Positions 39,910 through 48,261 of a stretch of DNA of 64,000 bases are shown in pieces. The DNA comes from Verrucomicrobiota bacterium. Its GTDB lineage: Bacteria > Verrucomicrobiota > Verrucomicrobiia > Verrucomicrobiales > Verrucomicrobiaceae. Positions within the stretch are counted from its first letter, which is position 1. Each line of letters starts with the position of its first letter. Under the pieces are notes generated by a model, which ran no database searches, was not told where the DNA came from, and saw only the letters and a list, made by a program, of their open reading frames with translations. The translations under genes and the position numbers were made by a program. The stretch lies in NCBI GenBank assembly GCA_017301975.1, contig JAFLEI010000024.1, forward strand, positions 41,141 through 105,140. Reading direction: 5' to 3'.

Positions 39910-40385
39910 AACGCGGACTCATAATCTTCATTCTTGCCGTGGCAGCCTCCTCGGCGGCTTTTTTCATCACGCGCAACCAATGCCAGTGCGGCACTCGTCT
40001 GGACGCCACTTCGCATGATGGCGAGACAATGCTTCCCGAACTGGAATGGCTGCACCAGGAACTCAAACTCGACGACATTCAGTTTGAGAAGGTCAAAGCC
40101 CAGCACCTCGCCTACAAGCCCACCTGCGAGGCCTTGTGCATGAAGGTGATGGCCGCCAGGAAAAAACTCGGCCAGCTCGCTGCTCAAGGAAACCTGTCTT
40201 CGCCGGAGTTTGCCACCGCCTTGCAGGAGCAGGCCGCCGTTCACGTCGAATGTCAGAAAGCTCTCCTGCGGCACCTTCACCAAACAGCAGGACTGATGTC
40301 CGAGTCCCAGGCACGCCAGTATCTCGATGCCATGCTGCCGCAGATCATCGGCGTGGCGGCGGAATCCGTCAGCCACGGGCATTAA
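39906..40385 (+). CDS. CnrX-like periplasmic metal sensor
   Basis: A 159-aa protein with an N-terminal membrane anchor (RGLIIFILAVAASSAAFFIT) and a helical periplasmic domain. LEWLHQELKLDDIQFEKVKA, LQEQAAVHVECQKALLRHLH and LMSESQARQYLDAM follow the order of the CnrX/NccX four-helix fold, with His and Cys residues at positions that could bind metal. A CQCG near the anchor adds possible ligands. It overlaps the CnrY-like gene by ATGA. Role: relays metal binding to release the ECF factor encoded 6 bases downstream. Confidence 0.72.
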   Translation: MKRGLIIFILAVAASSAAFFITRNQCQCGTRLDATSHDGETMLPELEWLHQELKLDDIQFEKVKAQHLAYKPTCEALCMKVMAARKKLGQLAAQGNLSSPEFATALQEQAAVHVECQKALLRHLHQTAGLMSESQARQYLDAMLPQIIGVAAESVSHGH

Positions 40386-40391
40386 CCACGC

Positions 40392-40967
40392 ATGCCACTC
40401 ATGAGCTATCAAGACGAGGAGGACATCCCACTCATGCAGAAGCTCGCTGCGGACGAGGATCTGGCTTTGAACGAGTTGATGCACCGCTGGCGGGATCGAG
40501 TGGCCTCCTTCCTCCTCCGCATGGTCGGAGATCACGCCACGGCCACCGATCTAGCGCAGGAAACCTTCGTCCGTCTCTACACCAGCCGGAAAAGCTACAA
40601 GCCGACCGCTGCCTTTTCGACCTACCTCTTTCACATCGCGGCCAATCTCGCCCGCAGTCATGCCCGGTGGAAAGGCAGGCATCCCACCGTCCCCATGGAG
40701 AATGAAGCTGGTGAGCTGACCCATGATCCGGTTGATACGCAACTCACGCCGGACGACGCCGCCACTCTGAACGAAAAGGCCGCAATGGTGAACAAAGCCA
40801 TTGCCAGATTGCCTGCTGAGCTACGGGAGGCTCTGCTTCTATTTGCCGTTGAGCAGATGAGCCAGTCCGAGATCGCTACGGCGTTGCGTTGTTCGGTCAA
40901 AGCTGTGGAAGTTCGGGTTTATCGAGCACGCCAGATGCTTCGTCAGATGCTCGACACCAGCCTGTAA
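40392..40967 (+). CDS. ECF sigma factor (CnrH-like)
   Basis: A 191-aa sigma-70-family ECF factor. Region 2 has DRVASFLLRMVGDHATATDL and AQETFVRLYTSRKSYKPTA, then FSTYLFHIAANLARSHARWK; region 4 has LPAELREALLLFAVEQMSQS, EIATALRCSVKAVEVRVYRA. It closes the CnrYXH-like module. Four motif copies (39135, 41010, 41504, 44764) with GAGGGGTT and GTTGCA at constant spacing are its likely promoters, because they precede Cys-rich genes around it. ATG codons at 40392 and 40401 are both possible. Confidence 0.85.
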   Translation: MPLMSYQDEEDIPLMQKLAADEDLALNELMHRWRDRVASFLLRMVGDHATATDLAQETFVRLYTSRKSYKPTAAFSTYLFHIAANLARSHARWKGRHPTVPMENEAGELTHDPVDTQLTPDDAATLNEKAAMVNKAIARLPAELREALLLFAVEQMSQSEIATALRCSVKAVEVRVYRARQMLRQMLDTSL

Positions 40968-41009
40968 CGCGCTGATTTTGCGCTGTATGATGCGCGGATT
41001 GTGAAGATG

Positions 41010-41038
41010 GAGGGGTTCTTTCGGAGGTGGAGTTGCAA
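41010..41038 (+). promoter_or_regulatory. ECF-type promoter motif copy 2
   Basis: GAGGGGTT, 11 bases, GGAGTTGCAA, 62 bases before the ATG of the Cys-rich lipoprotein at 41101. Same spacing as the other three copies. Confidence 0.65.
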
Positions 41039-41100
41039 ACGATGAGGGTGGGTCAGTCACTCGCTCCGAAAACCAAACACAAACCAAACACATCCATACC

Positions 41101-41415
41101 ATGAAATCCAAACTCATCCGCACCTCGCTTCTCGGACTCGCCGCCATCGGCACGCTGGTCCTCGCGTCATGCCAGGCTCCATCCTCCGCCCCCACAGCAG
41201 CCGTGAGCTGTGACAAGTGCGGCACCGTCCACTTCAAAGCGCCGTCCACGGGCTACGGGCCGGGCAACAAAGGCATCGTCACCCTGCGTGACGCCAGTCG
41301 CATGTCCTGCCCGGATTGTGAGAACCAGGTCATCGCCATGATGAAGACCGGCAGCCTCACCAAGCATGTGTGCAAATCCTGTGGCGGTGCTCTGCGCCAC
41401 TGCACGCAGCATTAA
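41101..41415 (+). CDS. Cys-rich lipoprotein with zinc-ribbon-like motifs
   Basis: 104 aa. Lipobox LASC near residue 24, then four CxxC pairs: CDKC, CPDC, CKSC, and a C-terminal CTQH. This makes a small zinc-ribbon-like or general metal-binding domain anchored in the envelope. It is the only gene between promoter-motif copy 2 and a strong terminator, so it is monocistronic. Probable periplasmic metal buffer; no family recognised. Confidence 0.78.
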   Translation: MKSKLIRTSLLGLAAIGTLVLASCQAPSSAPTAAVSCDKCGTVHFKAPSTGYGPGNKGIVTLRDASRMSCPDCENQVIAMMKTGSLTKHVCKSCGGALRHCTQH

Positions 41416-41436
41416 GCACACTGGAAGCCTCCAAAG

Positions 41437-41467
41437 CCGCCTGCGACTCACCTCGCAGGCGGTTTTT
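41437..41467 (+). terminator. Intrinsic terminator
   Basis: CCGCCTGCGA (41437-41446) and TCGCAGGCGG (41453-41462), 10-bp perfect stem, followed by TTTTT. Confidence 0.8.
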
Positions 41468-41503
41468 CATTTTCAACCACGGTTTCGAGGAAAAAAGAAT
41501 CTT

Positions 41504-41532
41504 GAGGGGTTAGCCCAGCAGCGGCGTTGCAC
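41504..41532 (+). promoter_or_regulatory. ECF-type promoter motif copy 3
   Basis: GAGGGGTT, 11 bases, GGCGTTGCAC, 49 bases before the ATG at 41582. One substitution (A to C) in the second block relative to copies 1, 2 and 4. Confidence 0.62.
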
Positions 41533-41581
41533 CCCACGTCCGCACATTTGGACAATCACAAACCCAAACTCTGAATCCATC

Positions 41582-41839
41582 ATGAAACTCGTCCTCCCCC
41601 TCCTCTCCAGTCTGCTCCTCGGCGCGGGCATCGTCTCCGCCGCTGATGCTGGCGTGCCTGCCACCTACCCACTCAAAAAGTGCGTCGTCTCCGATGAAGA
41701 CCTCGGCACCATGGGCAAGGCCGTCAAAGTCACCCACGAAGGCACGGATGTGTATCTCTGCTGCAAATCCTGCACTAAGGACTTTCACAAAGACGCCGCC
41801 AAGTTCGTCGCCAAAGTGAAAGCGGCGGAGAAGAAATAA
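41582..41839 (+). CDS. Small secreted YHS-like metal-binding protein
   Basis: 85 aa from the ATG at 41582, with signal peptide (LVLPLLSSLLLGAGIVSAAD). The mature part reads like a YHS/TRASH-type domain: YPLKKCVVSDEDLGTMGKAV, VYLCCKSCTKDFHKDAAKF. The CxxC within CCKSC plus the first Cys are typical metal ligands of such domains, often linked to copper or mercury handling. Monocistronic between promoter-motif copy 3 and the terminator at 41875-41908. Confidence 0.82.
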   Translation: MKLVLPLLSSLLLGAGIVSAADAGVPATYPLKKCVVSDEDLGTMGKAVKVTHEGTDVYLCCKSCTKDFHKDAAKFVAKVKAAEKK

Positions 41840-41874
41840 CCTTTACACTCAGCAGGCTCAATCTCGGGCAGTTC

Positions 41875-41908
41875 AAGTGGCCGGTTAATCAACCGGCCAC
41901 TTTTTATT
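41875..41908 (+). terminator. Intrinsic terminator
   Basis: AAGTGGCCGGTT (41875-41886) pairs with AACCGGCCACTT (41891-41902), a 12-bp perfect stem with loop AATC, followed by a T-run. Confidence 0.82.
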
Positions 41909-41958
41909 GATACCTGACGAATGAACAGTCACCCTCGCTAACTACTCTCCCGAGAATC

Positions 41959-42885
41959 ATGAGCGACTTCACATTCACGATGGCCCCTTCAGGGCAGTTT
42001 GTATCAAAGTTTGGCTACAGCGCAGGCATAGCTAACACCGAACCTCCCGTCATCTGGAATCCAGGCGTATTCGATCACCTGCGCAACTCCTACAAGATTG
42101 TGGATTATGAAAGGAATCTGACCCGCCTTGGGGACACGCTCACCGGTCACTACCAGGTAGTGAACCAAACTGACCTCGACTCTTATGGCGAGGTCCTTGC
42201 AAAGCTGGCTCATGATGTGAAGAACAATGCAGCCCATCTCAATCTCGGGCCTCTCAGGGGAGCATTTCGCCCATGCTCCATTGTGGACGTGATGACAAGA
42301 AACCAAGCCGGTTATCAATTCCTGAACTATACTCGGCACATAGACAGAGAAGCTGAAATCCGCGAGGATCTTTCGCAGTTGCTTGTGCATCATGATCCTG
42401 AAGAAGAGGTTTTCCGAATTCAGATAACCGACACCGCCATCGGCGGCCATGGAGCCGAGCATTTGGCGTCGATGCTCTCGCTCATCAAGGCCGACCACTC
42501 CAGGCATGCCCATCAAAAGTGGGAGGTGATCTTTAATCTCTTGCATGACACGAGGCAGAACACCAACACCGGGAAAATGAGAGCCATTGTCGGCAAAAAC
42601 ACGCCAGGATTGCATTTCAAAATCCAACTTCACGAGGTTCCAAGCTTGATCATGGAGGACTATGATGGCGGCCTTGGATTGAAGTTCGAGGGTGGCGAGG
42701 TCAGACCTTGCTCTGAACCGGGAAATTTTGTGTTTATCTCCAACAACGGCATCGCTCTGGTTCAATCTGAAGATCTAAAAATCACCTTCGACGAGCTATT
42801 TACCCAATCCGTAACAGATGGTTTGGTCACCTCGCCCGCTTACCAGCAAGTGGGCGACATCTGGAATCAATCCAGCCTCAAATGA
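41959..42885 (+). CDS. Unknown protein, possible phosphoribosyltransferase-like core
   Basis: A 308-aa soluble protein without signal peptide. One segment, FRIQITDTAIGGHGAEHLAS near residues 152-171, resembles the PRPP-binding loop of phosphoribosyltransferases (hydrophobic strand, D-T/S, Gly-rich turn), with LHDTRQNTNTGKMRAI downstream. Otherwise no family is recognised. Its codon use is more A/T-rich than the metal genes. It lies between the metal operons next to convergent HNH and CoiA-like nuclease genes, as in defence-type cassettes. Any enzymatic or defence role is inference. Confidence 0.7.
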   Translation: MSDFTFTMAPSGQFVSKFGYSAGIANTEPPVIWNPGVFDHLRNSYKIVDYERNLTRLGDTLTGHYQVVNQTDLDSYGEVLAKLAHDVKNNAAHLNLGPLRGAFRPCSIVDVMTRNQAGYQFLNYTRHIDREAEIREDLSQLLVHHDPEEEVFRIQITDTAIGGHGAEHLASMLSLIKADHSRHAHQKWEVIFNLLHDTRQNTNTGKMRAIVGKNTPGLHFKIQLHEVPSLIMEDYDGGLGLKFEGGEVRPCSEPGNFVFISNNGIALVQSEDLKITFDELFTQSVTDGLVTSPAYQQVGDIWNQSSLK

Positions 42886-42902
42886 AGCAGAAATTTGAGG
42901 CT

Positions 42903-43727
42903 CTACTTTCCTTCCCGCCATTCCTGAAACGTGCTGCACAGCTTCATTCCATTACGGACATGCTTTTGCCCGACCGGAGTTTTCGCCAGCTTTTCATAAA
43001 CCAGGAACTCAACCAGTTTGGGAAACTTCTCGGCGGGAATGTGGCCCCGGCTGCGTTTGACGAGCCGGAACTTTGTTTTGATGTGCTTGCCGATCTTGCC
43101 CCACAAAGCGGCTTCATCTCGCTCAATGGGTGACATGAACTTCACATACAGGTCACAAAGGTAATCGACATAGCCGGAGAGGTTGGCGTCAGCGCCGATG
43201 CTGTTAGCCGGGTATCTGCCAGTCTCTTTTTTGGGTTTGCCGCCGACGTGAATGTTGATCTTACCTTGGTTGTGACCGCCGATGGCGACGGCGACACCAC
43301 CAGAAGTCGCCCGCGCATCCGCATTCCCGTGAATGGGGCTGCTCTTGATGCTGTTTGTAGTCTTCTTCGACTGTTTCGCGTGAATGAGCGCGGCTTGCTC
43401 AGCCATGCGCGGCGTGATCTCCTTCTGAGACTCACGCTCGTGCATCTCCTTGATCTCGGTGAGAATATCGACGGAGTATTTAACCGGCGATTTATCGACC
43501 TCGGTGTGATGAGTCGGGCACAGCAGGATCAAATTTTTGAAGTCGTCCTTTTCAGCGGCGGTCAGCACGGGGTCGTATCTCGGCCCGCCTTTGCGCCGCG
43601 CCCTGATATGGCAGATTTCCGCGATGGAATGATCCTCCACGACAAGCGGTGCATGGCACCAGGGAATGGCGCACTGGTTGCCGGATTTGGCGAACAGGCG
43701 CTTCACTACGGTTAGACTGACTGGCAT
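42903..43727 (-). CDS. HNH endonuclease with Gly-rich linker
   Basis: A 274-aa protein. The N-terminal HNH domain has GNQCAIPWC, ICHIRARRKGGPRYDP and NLILLCPTHHTEVD, giving the Cys pair and catalytic His/Asn/His. A linker rich in polar residues leads to GGVAVAIGGHNQGKINIHVG, a beta-type, Gly/Asn motif seen in several bacterial conflict proteins, then a helical C-terminus. The family includes restriction-like and effector nucleases. It is convergent with the unknown protein at 41959 and 17 bases downstream of the CoiA-like gene on the same strand. Confidence 0.82.
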   Translation of the reverse strand: MPVSLTVVKRLFAKSGNQCAIPWCHAPLVVEDHSIAEICHIRARRKGGPRYDPVLTAAEKDDFKNLILLCPTHHTEVDKSPVKYSVDILTEIKEMHERESQKEITPRMAEQAALIHAKQSKKTTNSIKSSPIHGNADARATSGGVAVAIGGHNQGKINIHVGGKPKKETGRYPANSIGADANLSGYVDYLCDLYVKFMSPIERDEAALWGKIGKHIKTKFRLVKRSRGHIPAEKFPKLVEFLVYEKLAKTPVGQKHVRNGMKLCSTFQEWREGK

Positions 43728-43744
43728 GGTGTTTTCGTATGGGG

Positions 43745-44701
43745 TTAATCTTCCTCCTCCAACTCTCCGAACGTGGATGGATAGTGATGTCGAAGAAAGG
43801 GGGCGTCATCGTCAGGCCACCAACGGCGGACGGCATCCATCCAAAGCCGCGCACGAGGCACCGGCCTGGTTTCTCCCCACGGCATGAATTCCTCGCGGTC
43901 ACGCATTCTGAAGGCGCGATGAATGGGTAGGGTGCCCCGGTAAGGCCGGGGGCGTCTGATGATCTTGTAAGGCTTGTCGAAGCTGCCCGCCTCCTCCCAA
44001 TAGCCATTCTCATTGGATCGAAATGTCACTGAGCGCGTCGCCGCTGCGAAGTGAATGGGCAGAACCTCGCCACCCATGCCGGGCAGCCAGTAATAGACCC
44101 GCCCGAAATACATCGCATGAAGGTATCTTTCGATCAGCCTCGGGCGGAAAATCTCCTCGCCTATCTCGCGGGTCAAAGGCACCACCCAGAGGACAGCAAT
44201 ACCAAGCTCTGAGTAGTCACGGGTGCGGGCGATGAGACTGCGGATGCCCAGGGCGGACTTTTGCACTTCAATGACCACCCGCCTGCCCTTGATTGTTCCC
44301 TCAATGTCTGGCTTTCGCGCTTTGCGGCGTGTTTCCCGGTTCCCTCGAATCTTTTTGGTGTCACAGAACCATTCGGAGCCAGGACAGGACGAGCGCAGGT
44401 CTTCGTAGATGCGGCGCTTGCACTCATAATGCAGCCAGGACTCCCGCGAGGTGTCGAGAGGTGATAACCGGGCGTGATGCGCAAAGTGGTCGCGCATTTT
44501 CCAAGGACGCCGGTGGATCACATCGGAAAGGCAGCCAGGGCAGAGAAAAGGGCCGTCATCCCTGCTCACACTCGTGGCATGGACTCTCTGGCCGTTGCTA
44601 CGATGGATGGCGAAGCCCTCCAGTAGAGCCGCGCATCCCACTTCCCGCGCATCCCGGCCAGGTGGTAAATAGGGTTGCTGATCGTCATCGCGCCAACTCA
44701 T
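43745..44701 (-). CDS. CoiA-like competence/nuclease family protein
   Basis: A 318-aa protein of the CoiA-like type: an N-terminal zinc-finger-like part (FLCPGCLSDVIHRRPW followed by RDHFAHHARL) and a nuclease-like core with KPDIEGTIKGRRVVIEVQKS, matching the D...ExK pattern of PD-(D/E)xK enzymes. In Gram-positives CoiA acts in natural transformation; in mobile elements such proteins are often of unknown, possibly defensive, function. Two genes on the minus strand (CoiA-like then HNH) form an operon. Its start lies close to the promoter of the divergent second efflux operon. Confidence 0.8.
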   Translation of the reverse strand: MSWRDDDQQPYLPPGRDAREVGCAALLEGFAIHRSNGQRVHATSVSRDDGPFLCPGCLSDVIHRRPWKMRDHFAHHARLSPLDTSRESWLHYECKRRIYEDLRSSCPGSEWFCDTKKIRGNRETRRKARKPDIEGTIKGRRVVIEVQKSALGIRSLIARTRDYSELGIAVLWVVPLTREIGEEIFRPRLIERYLHAMYFGRVYYWLPGMGGEVLPIHFAAATRSVTFRSNENGYWEEAGSFDKPYKIIRRPRPYRGTLPIHRAFRMRDREEFMPWGETRPVPRARLWMDAVRRWWPDDDAPFLRHHYPSTFGELEEED

Positions 44702-44763
44702 GGTGATGAGTCAGCTATTTGTGCCAGCGTGAAGCAACCCGCAAAATGTTTTCAAACATTCTT

Positions 44764-44792
44764 GAGGGGTTGTATAAGGAGCGGAGTTGCAC
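44764..44792 (+). promoter_or_regulatory. ECF-type promoter motif copy 4
   Basis: GAGGGGTT, 11 bases, GGAGTTGCAC, 23 bases before the ATG at 44816. Immediately upstream is a small dyad, AATGTTT-TC-AAACATT (about 44745-44760), which may bind a further regulator. It heads the second efflux operon. Confidence 0.65.
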
Positions 44793-44815
44793 CAGCACGA
44801 ACGCTTCTTCCCGTC

Positions 44816-45187
44816 ATGAACCGCCCTTGGATCAAAACCTTCATCACCGCCTTCCTCTGGATGGCGGTGATCGCTGGTGCCGGGGCGGCAGTTGGAGCAG
44901 CAAACGGCGACAGCGAGGTCAAAGCCGCCCCTTGTGAGCATGGTTGCTGCATCAACGGCGAATGCGGATGCAGCATGGCTCCCGCGCAGACGCCGGAGGC
45001 TCCCAATCCTGCGCTGCCTGCGCAGACAACACCAGTCTCAAAGCTCATGCCGCTAGCGCTGCCTTTGGCGGAAAAAGGGCTGCACCCTCTGGCTGGCACG
45101 CCGGAGACTCGGGCTGTCATTATGCCCGCAGCAGCACGGCCACACCGGCCAGCGGCGCTGACGCTGCACTGCGCCCTTCTCATCTGA
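44816..45187 (+). CDS. Small secreted Cys-rich protein, CusCBA-associated
   Basis: 123 aa from the ATG at 44816: a signal or membrane anchor (FITAFLWMAVIAGAGAAVGA), then a Cys cluster (APCEHGCCINGECGCSMAPA) and a Pro/Ala-rich remainder. It resembles the protein at 30076 in layout: a Cys-rich periplasmic protein preceding the TolC-family gene of an RND operon. Probably a metal chaperone or buffer; no family recognised. Confidence 0.72.
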   Translation: MNRPWIKTFITAFLWMAVIAGAGAAVGAANGDSEVKAAPCEHGCCINGECGCSMAPAQTPEAPNPALPAQTTPVSKLMPLALPLAEKGLHPLAGTPETRAVIMPAAARPHRPAALTLHCALLI

Positions 45188-45272
45188 ATTGGCGGACTCT
45201 GACAGGTGAATTGTGCCCGCACACCACGGGCAACGACCTCGGATGCTCCACCCCTTTTTCGATGAGAACCCC

Positions 45273-46553
45273 ATGAAACGCATTTCCTTCCCCACTTTGC
45301 AGGCATTGGCCTTCGCCAGCCTCAGCCTCACGGCCTCCGCCGCTGAGGACACACCCGCCACTGTCACTTCTTCCTGGATTGGCCGACTCGCCCAGGAGGC
45401 GGTAGCCAGTCATCCCTCCATTCAAGCCGCAAGAGCGCGGACGGAGGCCGCCACCGCAGCCATCGGTGCGATTAGGCTTTGGCAAGACCCGCAGCTCGGG
45501 CTGGGCACGCTGTTCGCCAGCCAGATGAACCGCCAGGGCAACGGCGACATCTCCGTGGGCATTGATCAGATGCTCCCCCGCCCGAAGCTCTACCAGGCGG
45601 AAAAGCGCCGGGCGGTGGCGGATGAACTGACACTGAAAGCCTCACGCCAACAAACCGCGAACGAACTCAGCCTCATGGTGGCGCAGGCCGTGCTGGAACT
45701 CGCCCTCGCGGATGAAGTGGTGCGCTTGCAGGGCGAAAATGTCCGCTGGCTGCAAACCATCGTGAAGACCGCCGAGGAACGCTCTAAAAGCCCGGATGCG
45801 ACCGCCACGGAGACGCTGCGTCTGGAAAGCGAGCTGGCGGTGCAGCAGCAAACCCTCGCCACCGCCGAACGTCAGCGCGGCCAGTTTGCCACCACGTTGA
45901 ATTTGCTCCTCGGACGCCCGGCGGAGCGTGGCTGGCCTGCTCTCGCTCTACCTGGGAAGCCCTTGCCCACCTCCACATTCGCAGCGCTGAAAGTGAAGCT
46001 GGAGCGTCAAAATCCCAAGCTCGCAGCCATGCGTTATCAGGTGGACGGAGCGCAGGCGGACGCGGATGCGGCCCGCGAGAAGCGCAAGCCGGCCTTCAGC
46101 GTCGGCTTGCAGGTCAATTCCTACTCGGGCGGCAACAGCCAGGATGTGATGACCATGCTAACCGTGGGCATGAACCTCCCGTGGTTCAATCGCTCCGCCT
46201 ACAAGGCAGACATCGCCAAAGCGGAGAAGCTGCGTGACGCCACCTCGAATGATCTCGCGGCTGAACAACGCCTCCTGCTCACCCAGGCCACGGCGCTGCT
46301 GACGGAAGCGGAGACGAACCGCCGAGTCGTGGAAGCCTACACGAGCGAGGTGCTGCCTAAGTCGGAAAAGACCGTGGAGATGCTGCAAAACGCATGGATT
46401 TCTTCCAAGGCCACACTGCTCGAAGTGCTCGAAGCCCGCCGTGCGCTGCTCCAGGCACGGCAGGAGCAGAAGCGTTCCCTCGCGGCTCAACACGTCGCCG
46501 CTCACTCGCTGGCATCTCTCACTGGCGGCCCCGTTTCACCATCGACCCGCTAA
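45273..46553 (+). CDS. TolC-family outer-membrane efflux protein (CusC type)
   Basis: A 426-aa outer-membrane factor with signal peptide (KRISFPTLQALAFASLSLTA). OEP repeat 1 begins AQEAVASHPSIQAARARTEA; the second-half segment TVGMNLPWFNRSAYKADIAK is characteristic. Long heptad-rich helices connect them. It pairs with the CusB-like adaptor 4 bases downstream and the CusA-like RND after it. The ATG at 45273 fits the signal; the frame open from 45213 is not needed. Confidence 0.9.
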   Translation: MKRISFPTLQALAFASLSLTASAAEDTPATVTSSWIGRLAQEAVASHPSIQAARARTEAATAAIGAIRLWQDPQLGLGTLFASQMNRQGNGDISVGIDQMLPRPKLYQAEKRRAVADELTLKASRQQTANELSLMVAQAVLELALADEVVRLQGENVRWLQTIVKTAEERSKSPDATATETLRLESELAVQQQTLATAERQRGQFATTLNLLLGRPAERGWPALALPGKPLPTSTFAALKVKLERQNPKLAAMRYQVDGAQADADAAREKRKPAFSVGLQVNSYSGGNSQDVMTMLTVGMNLPWFNRSAYKADIAKAEKLRDATSNDLAAEQRLLLTQATALLTEAETNRRVVEAYTSEVLPKSEKTVEMLQNAWISSKATLLEVLEARRALLQARQEQKRSLAAQHVAAHSLASLTGGPVSPSTR

Positions 46554-46557
46554 GACC

Positions 46558-48261
46558 ATGAAAAACTTCATCACACTCATCCTCATTATCGCCGCACTCG
46601 CCGGAGGCTGGTTCCTCCGCGATCAATTTGGCGGCATGTCCATGTCCGCCTCACCCGAATCCGGCGAACGGAAGGTGCTCTTTTATCAAAGTGCCATGCA
46701 CCCCTGGATCAAGAGCGACAAGCCAGGCCGCTGCACCATTTGCGGCATGGAGCTGACTCCCGTTTATGAAGGAGACAAAGGATTCGATGCAGTGGGCGGA
46801 GATGTCGTGCCGCTCACGCAAAATCAAATCCAGGTCATGGAGGTGCAGACCGTGGAGGCCAAGAAACAGCCGCTTATCAAATCCCTGCCCGTCTCCGGCA
46901 TCATCAATGACGACCAGCGCCGCCATCGCATCCTCAGCGCGTATGTGGATGGCCGCGTGGACAAGCTCTTTGCCAATCATCACGGCATTGAGGTCGTGGC
47001 GGGAGAACCGCTGGCTCTCATTTATAGCCCGACGCTTTTGCAGGCGGAGCGCGAGTATCGGCAGCTCACGGGCGAGCTGAAAAAGAACACCGCGCTGCGG
47101 CTGCGGCAGTTGGGCCTCACTGAAAAACAGATCGTGGCACTCGACACCAAACCTGCGGATGCGCTGAACTCGGAAATCCTCGCGCCACTCACCGGCACCG
47201 TCGTCGAGCATGAGGTCTTTGAAGGACAGTATGTGACCATGGGCCAGAAGCTTTTTGCCATCGCCGACTTCAGCACCATGTGGTTTTTGTTCAATGCCTA
47301 CGAGCAAGACATGCCCTGGATCAAGCTCGGCCAAAAAGTGGAGGTCACCACGCCTTCGGTGCCGGGAAAAACCTTCACGGGAGAAATCACCTTCATTGAT
47401 CCGAACTTCGATGAAGCCACCCGCTCCACCCAGGTGCGCGTCGAACTCGCCAATCCTCTTGTCGAGGGCCGTCGCGAGCTGCTTCACCGTCTTTATGCCG
47501 AAGGAAGCGTGAAGGTGGAGCTGCCGGAAGTGCTCACCGTGCCAAAGTCCACCGTCATGCAGACCGGCCCCGAGGCCGTGGTCTATGTCGATCAAGGCGG
47601 TGGTGCCTATGCACGTAGCGTGGTGAAGATCGGGCGGCGCGGCGACTCGCTGCTGGAAATACTTTCCGGCATCAAGCCCGGCGACAAGATCGTGACGAAT
47701 GGCAACCTGCTCATCGACGGACAGGCGGAGATGAACCGCTCCTTCGCTACGCCTGCGGAGCCAATGGCACCTGCCATGCCGATGGCTGATCTCACCGTAG
47801 CACAGCAGCAGGCCATCAGCAGCTTCATCAAAGTGGCCGACGCCATGGCTGCCGCCCTCTCCGCCGACGATCTCGCCGCCTTCAACAAAGCCAGCGAACC
47901 CGCGATGATGCAGACCGGCGAGCTGATCGACACTTTGAAGTCCAACGCCGCACTGAAGCCCAAACTCGATGCGCTGGACAAAGCGCGGCACTTTCACGGC
48001 TTCACGGACATCAAGCAGGCACGCATCGCCTTCCACACTTTTTCCACCGCCGTCACCGCCTTGATTGAGCCGCTGCGCACCGCCAAAGGCGCTCCCGAGT
48101 TCAAAGTCTGGGAGTGCATGATGGTGGATCAAATCATCCCCAACGTCCCCGCCAAAGGCCGCTGGGTGCAGCTCGGCACACGCGCCGGTCACAATCCCTA
48201 TTTCGGCGCTGACATGCTGGAGTGTGTGAAGGAAATCAAACCTGGGGAGGCACTGCCATGA
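46558..48261 (+). CDS. CusB-like membrane-fusion protein
   Basis: A 567-aa adaptor. One N-terminal transmembrane/signal segment; the heavy-metal-binding domain YQSAMHPWIKSDKPGRC followed by TICGMELTPVYEG (CxxCGMxL); barrel-sandwich, hairpin and beta-barrel segments (GRVDKLFANHHGIEVVAGEP, PLTGTVVEHEVFEGQYVTMG); and a C-terminal DUF3347-like helical domain from about 425 (ISSFIKVADAMAAALSADDL). The metal domain and C-terminal extension are typical of copper/silver CusB relatives. It overlaps the CusA gene as ATGA. Confidence 0.92.
   Translation: MKNFITLILIIAALAGGWFLRDQFGGMSMSASPESGERKVLFYQSAMHPWIKSDKPGRCTICGMELTPVYEGDKGFDAVGGDVVPLTQNQIQVMEVQTVEAKKQPLIKSLPVSGIINDDQRRHRILSAYVDGRVDKLFANHHGIEVVAGEPLALIYSPTLLQAEREYRQLTGELKKNTALRLRQLGLTEKQIVALDTKPADALNSEILAPLTGTVVEHEVFEGQYVTMGQKLFAIADFSTMWFLFNAYEQDMPWIKLGQKVEVTTPSVPGKTFTGEITFIDPNFDEATRSTQVRVELANPLVEGRRELLHRLYAEGSVKVELPEVLTVPKSTVMQTGPEAVVYVDQGGGAYARSVVKIGRRGDSLLEILSGIKPGDKIVTNGNLLIDGQAEMNRSFATPAEPMAPAMPMADLTVAQQQAISSFIKVADAMAAALSADDLAAFNKASEPAMMQTGELIDTLKSNAALKPKLDALDKARHFHGFTDIKQARIAFHTFSTAVTALIEPLRTAKGAPEFKVWECMMVDQIIPNVPAKGRWVQLGTRAGHNPYFGADMLECVKEIKPGEALP

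Noticed and set aside
46651..48192. 513-codon open frame on the minus strand
   Set aside because: Antisense to the CusB-like gene, whose domains are unambiguous.
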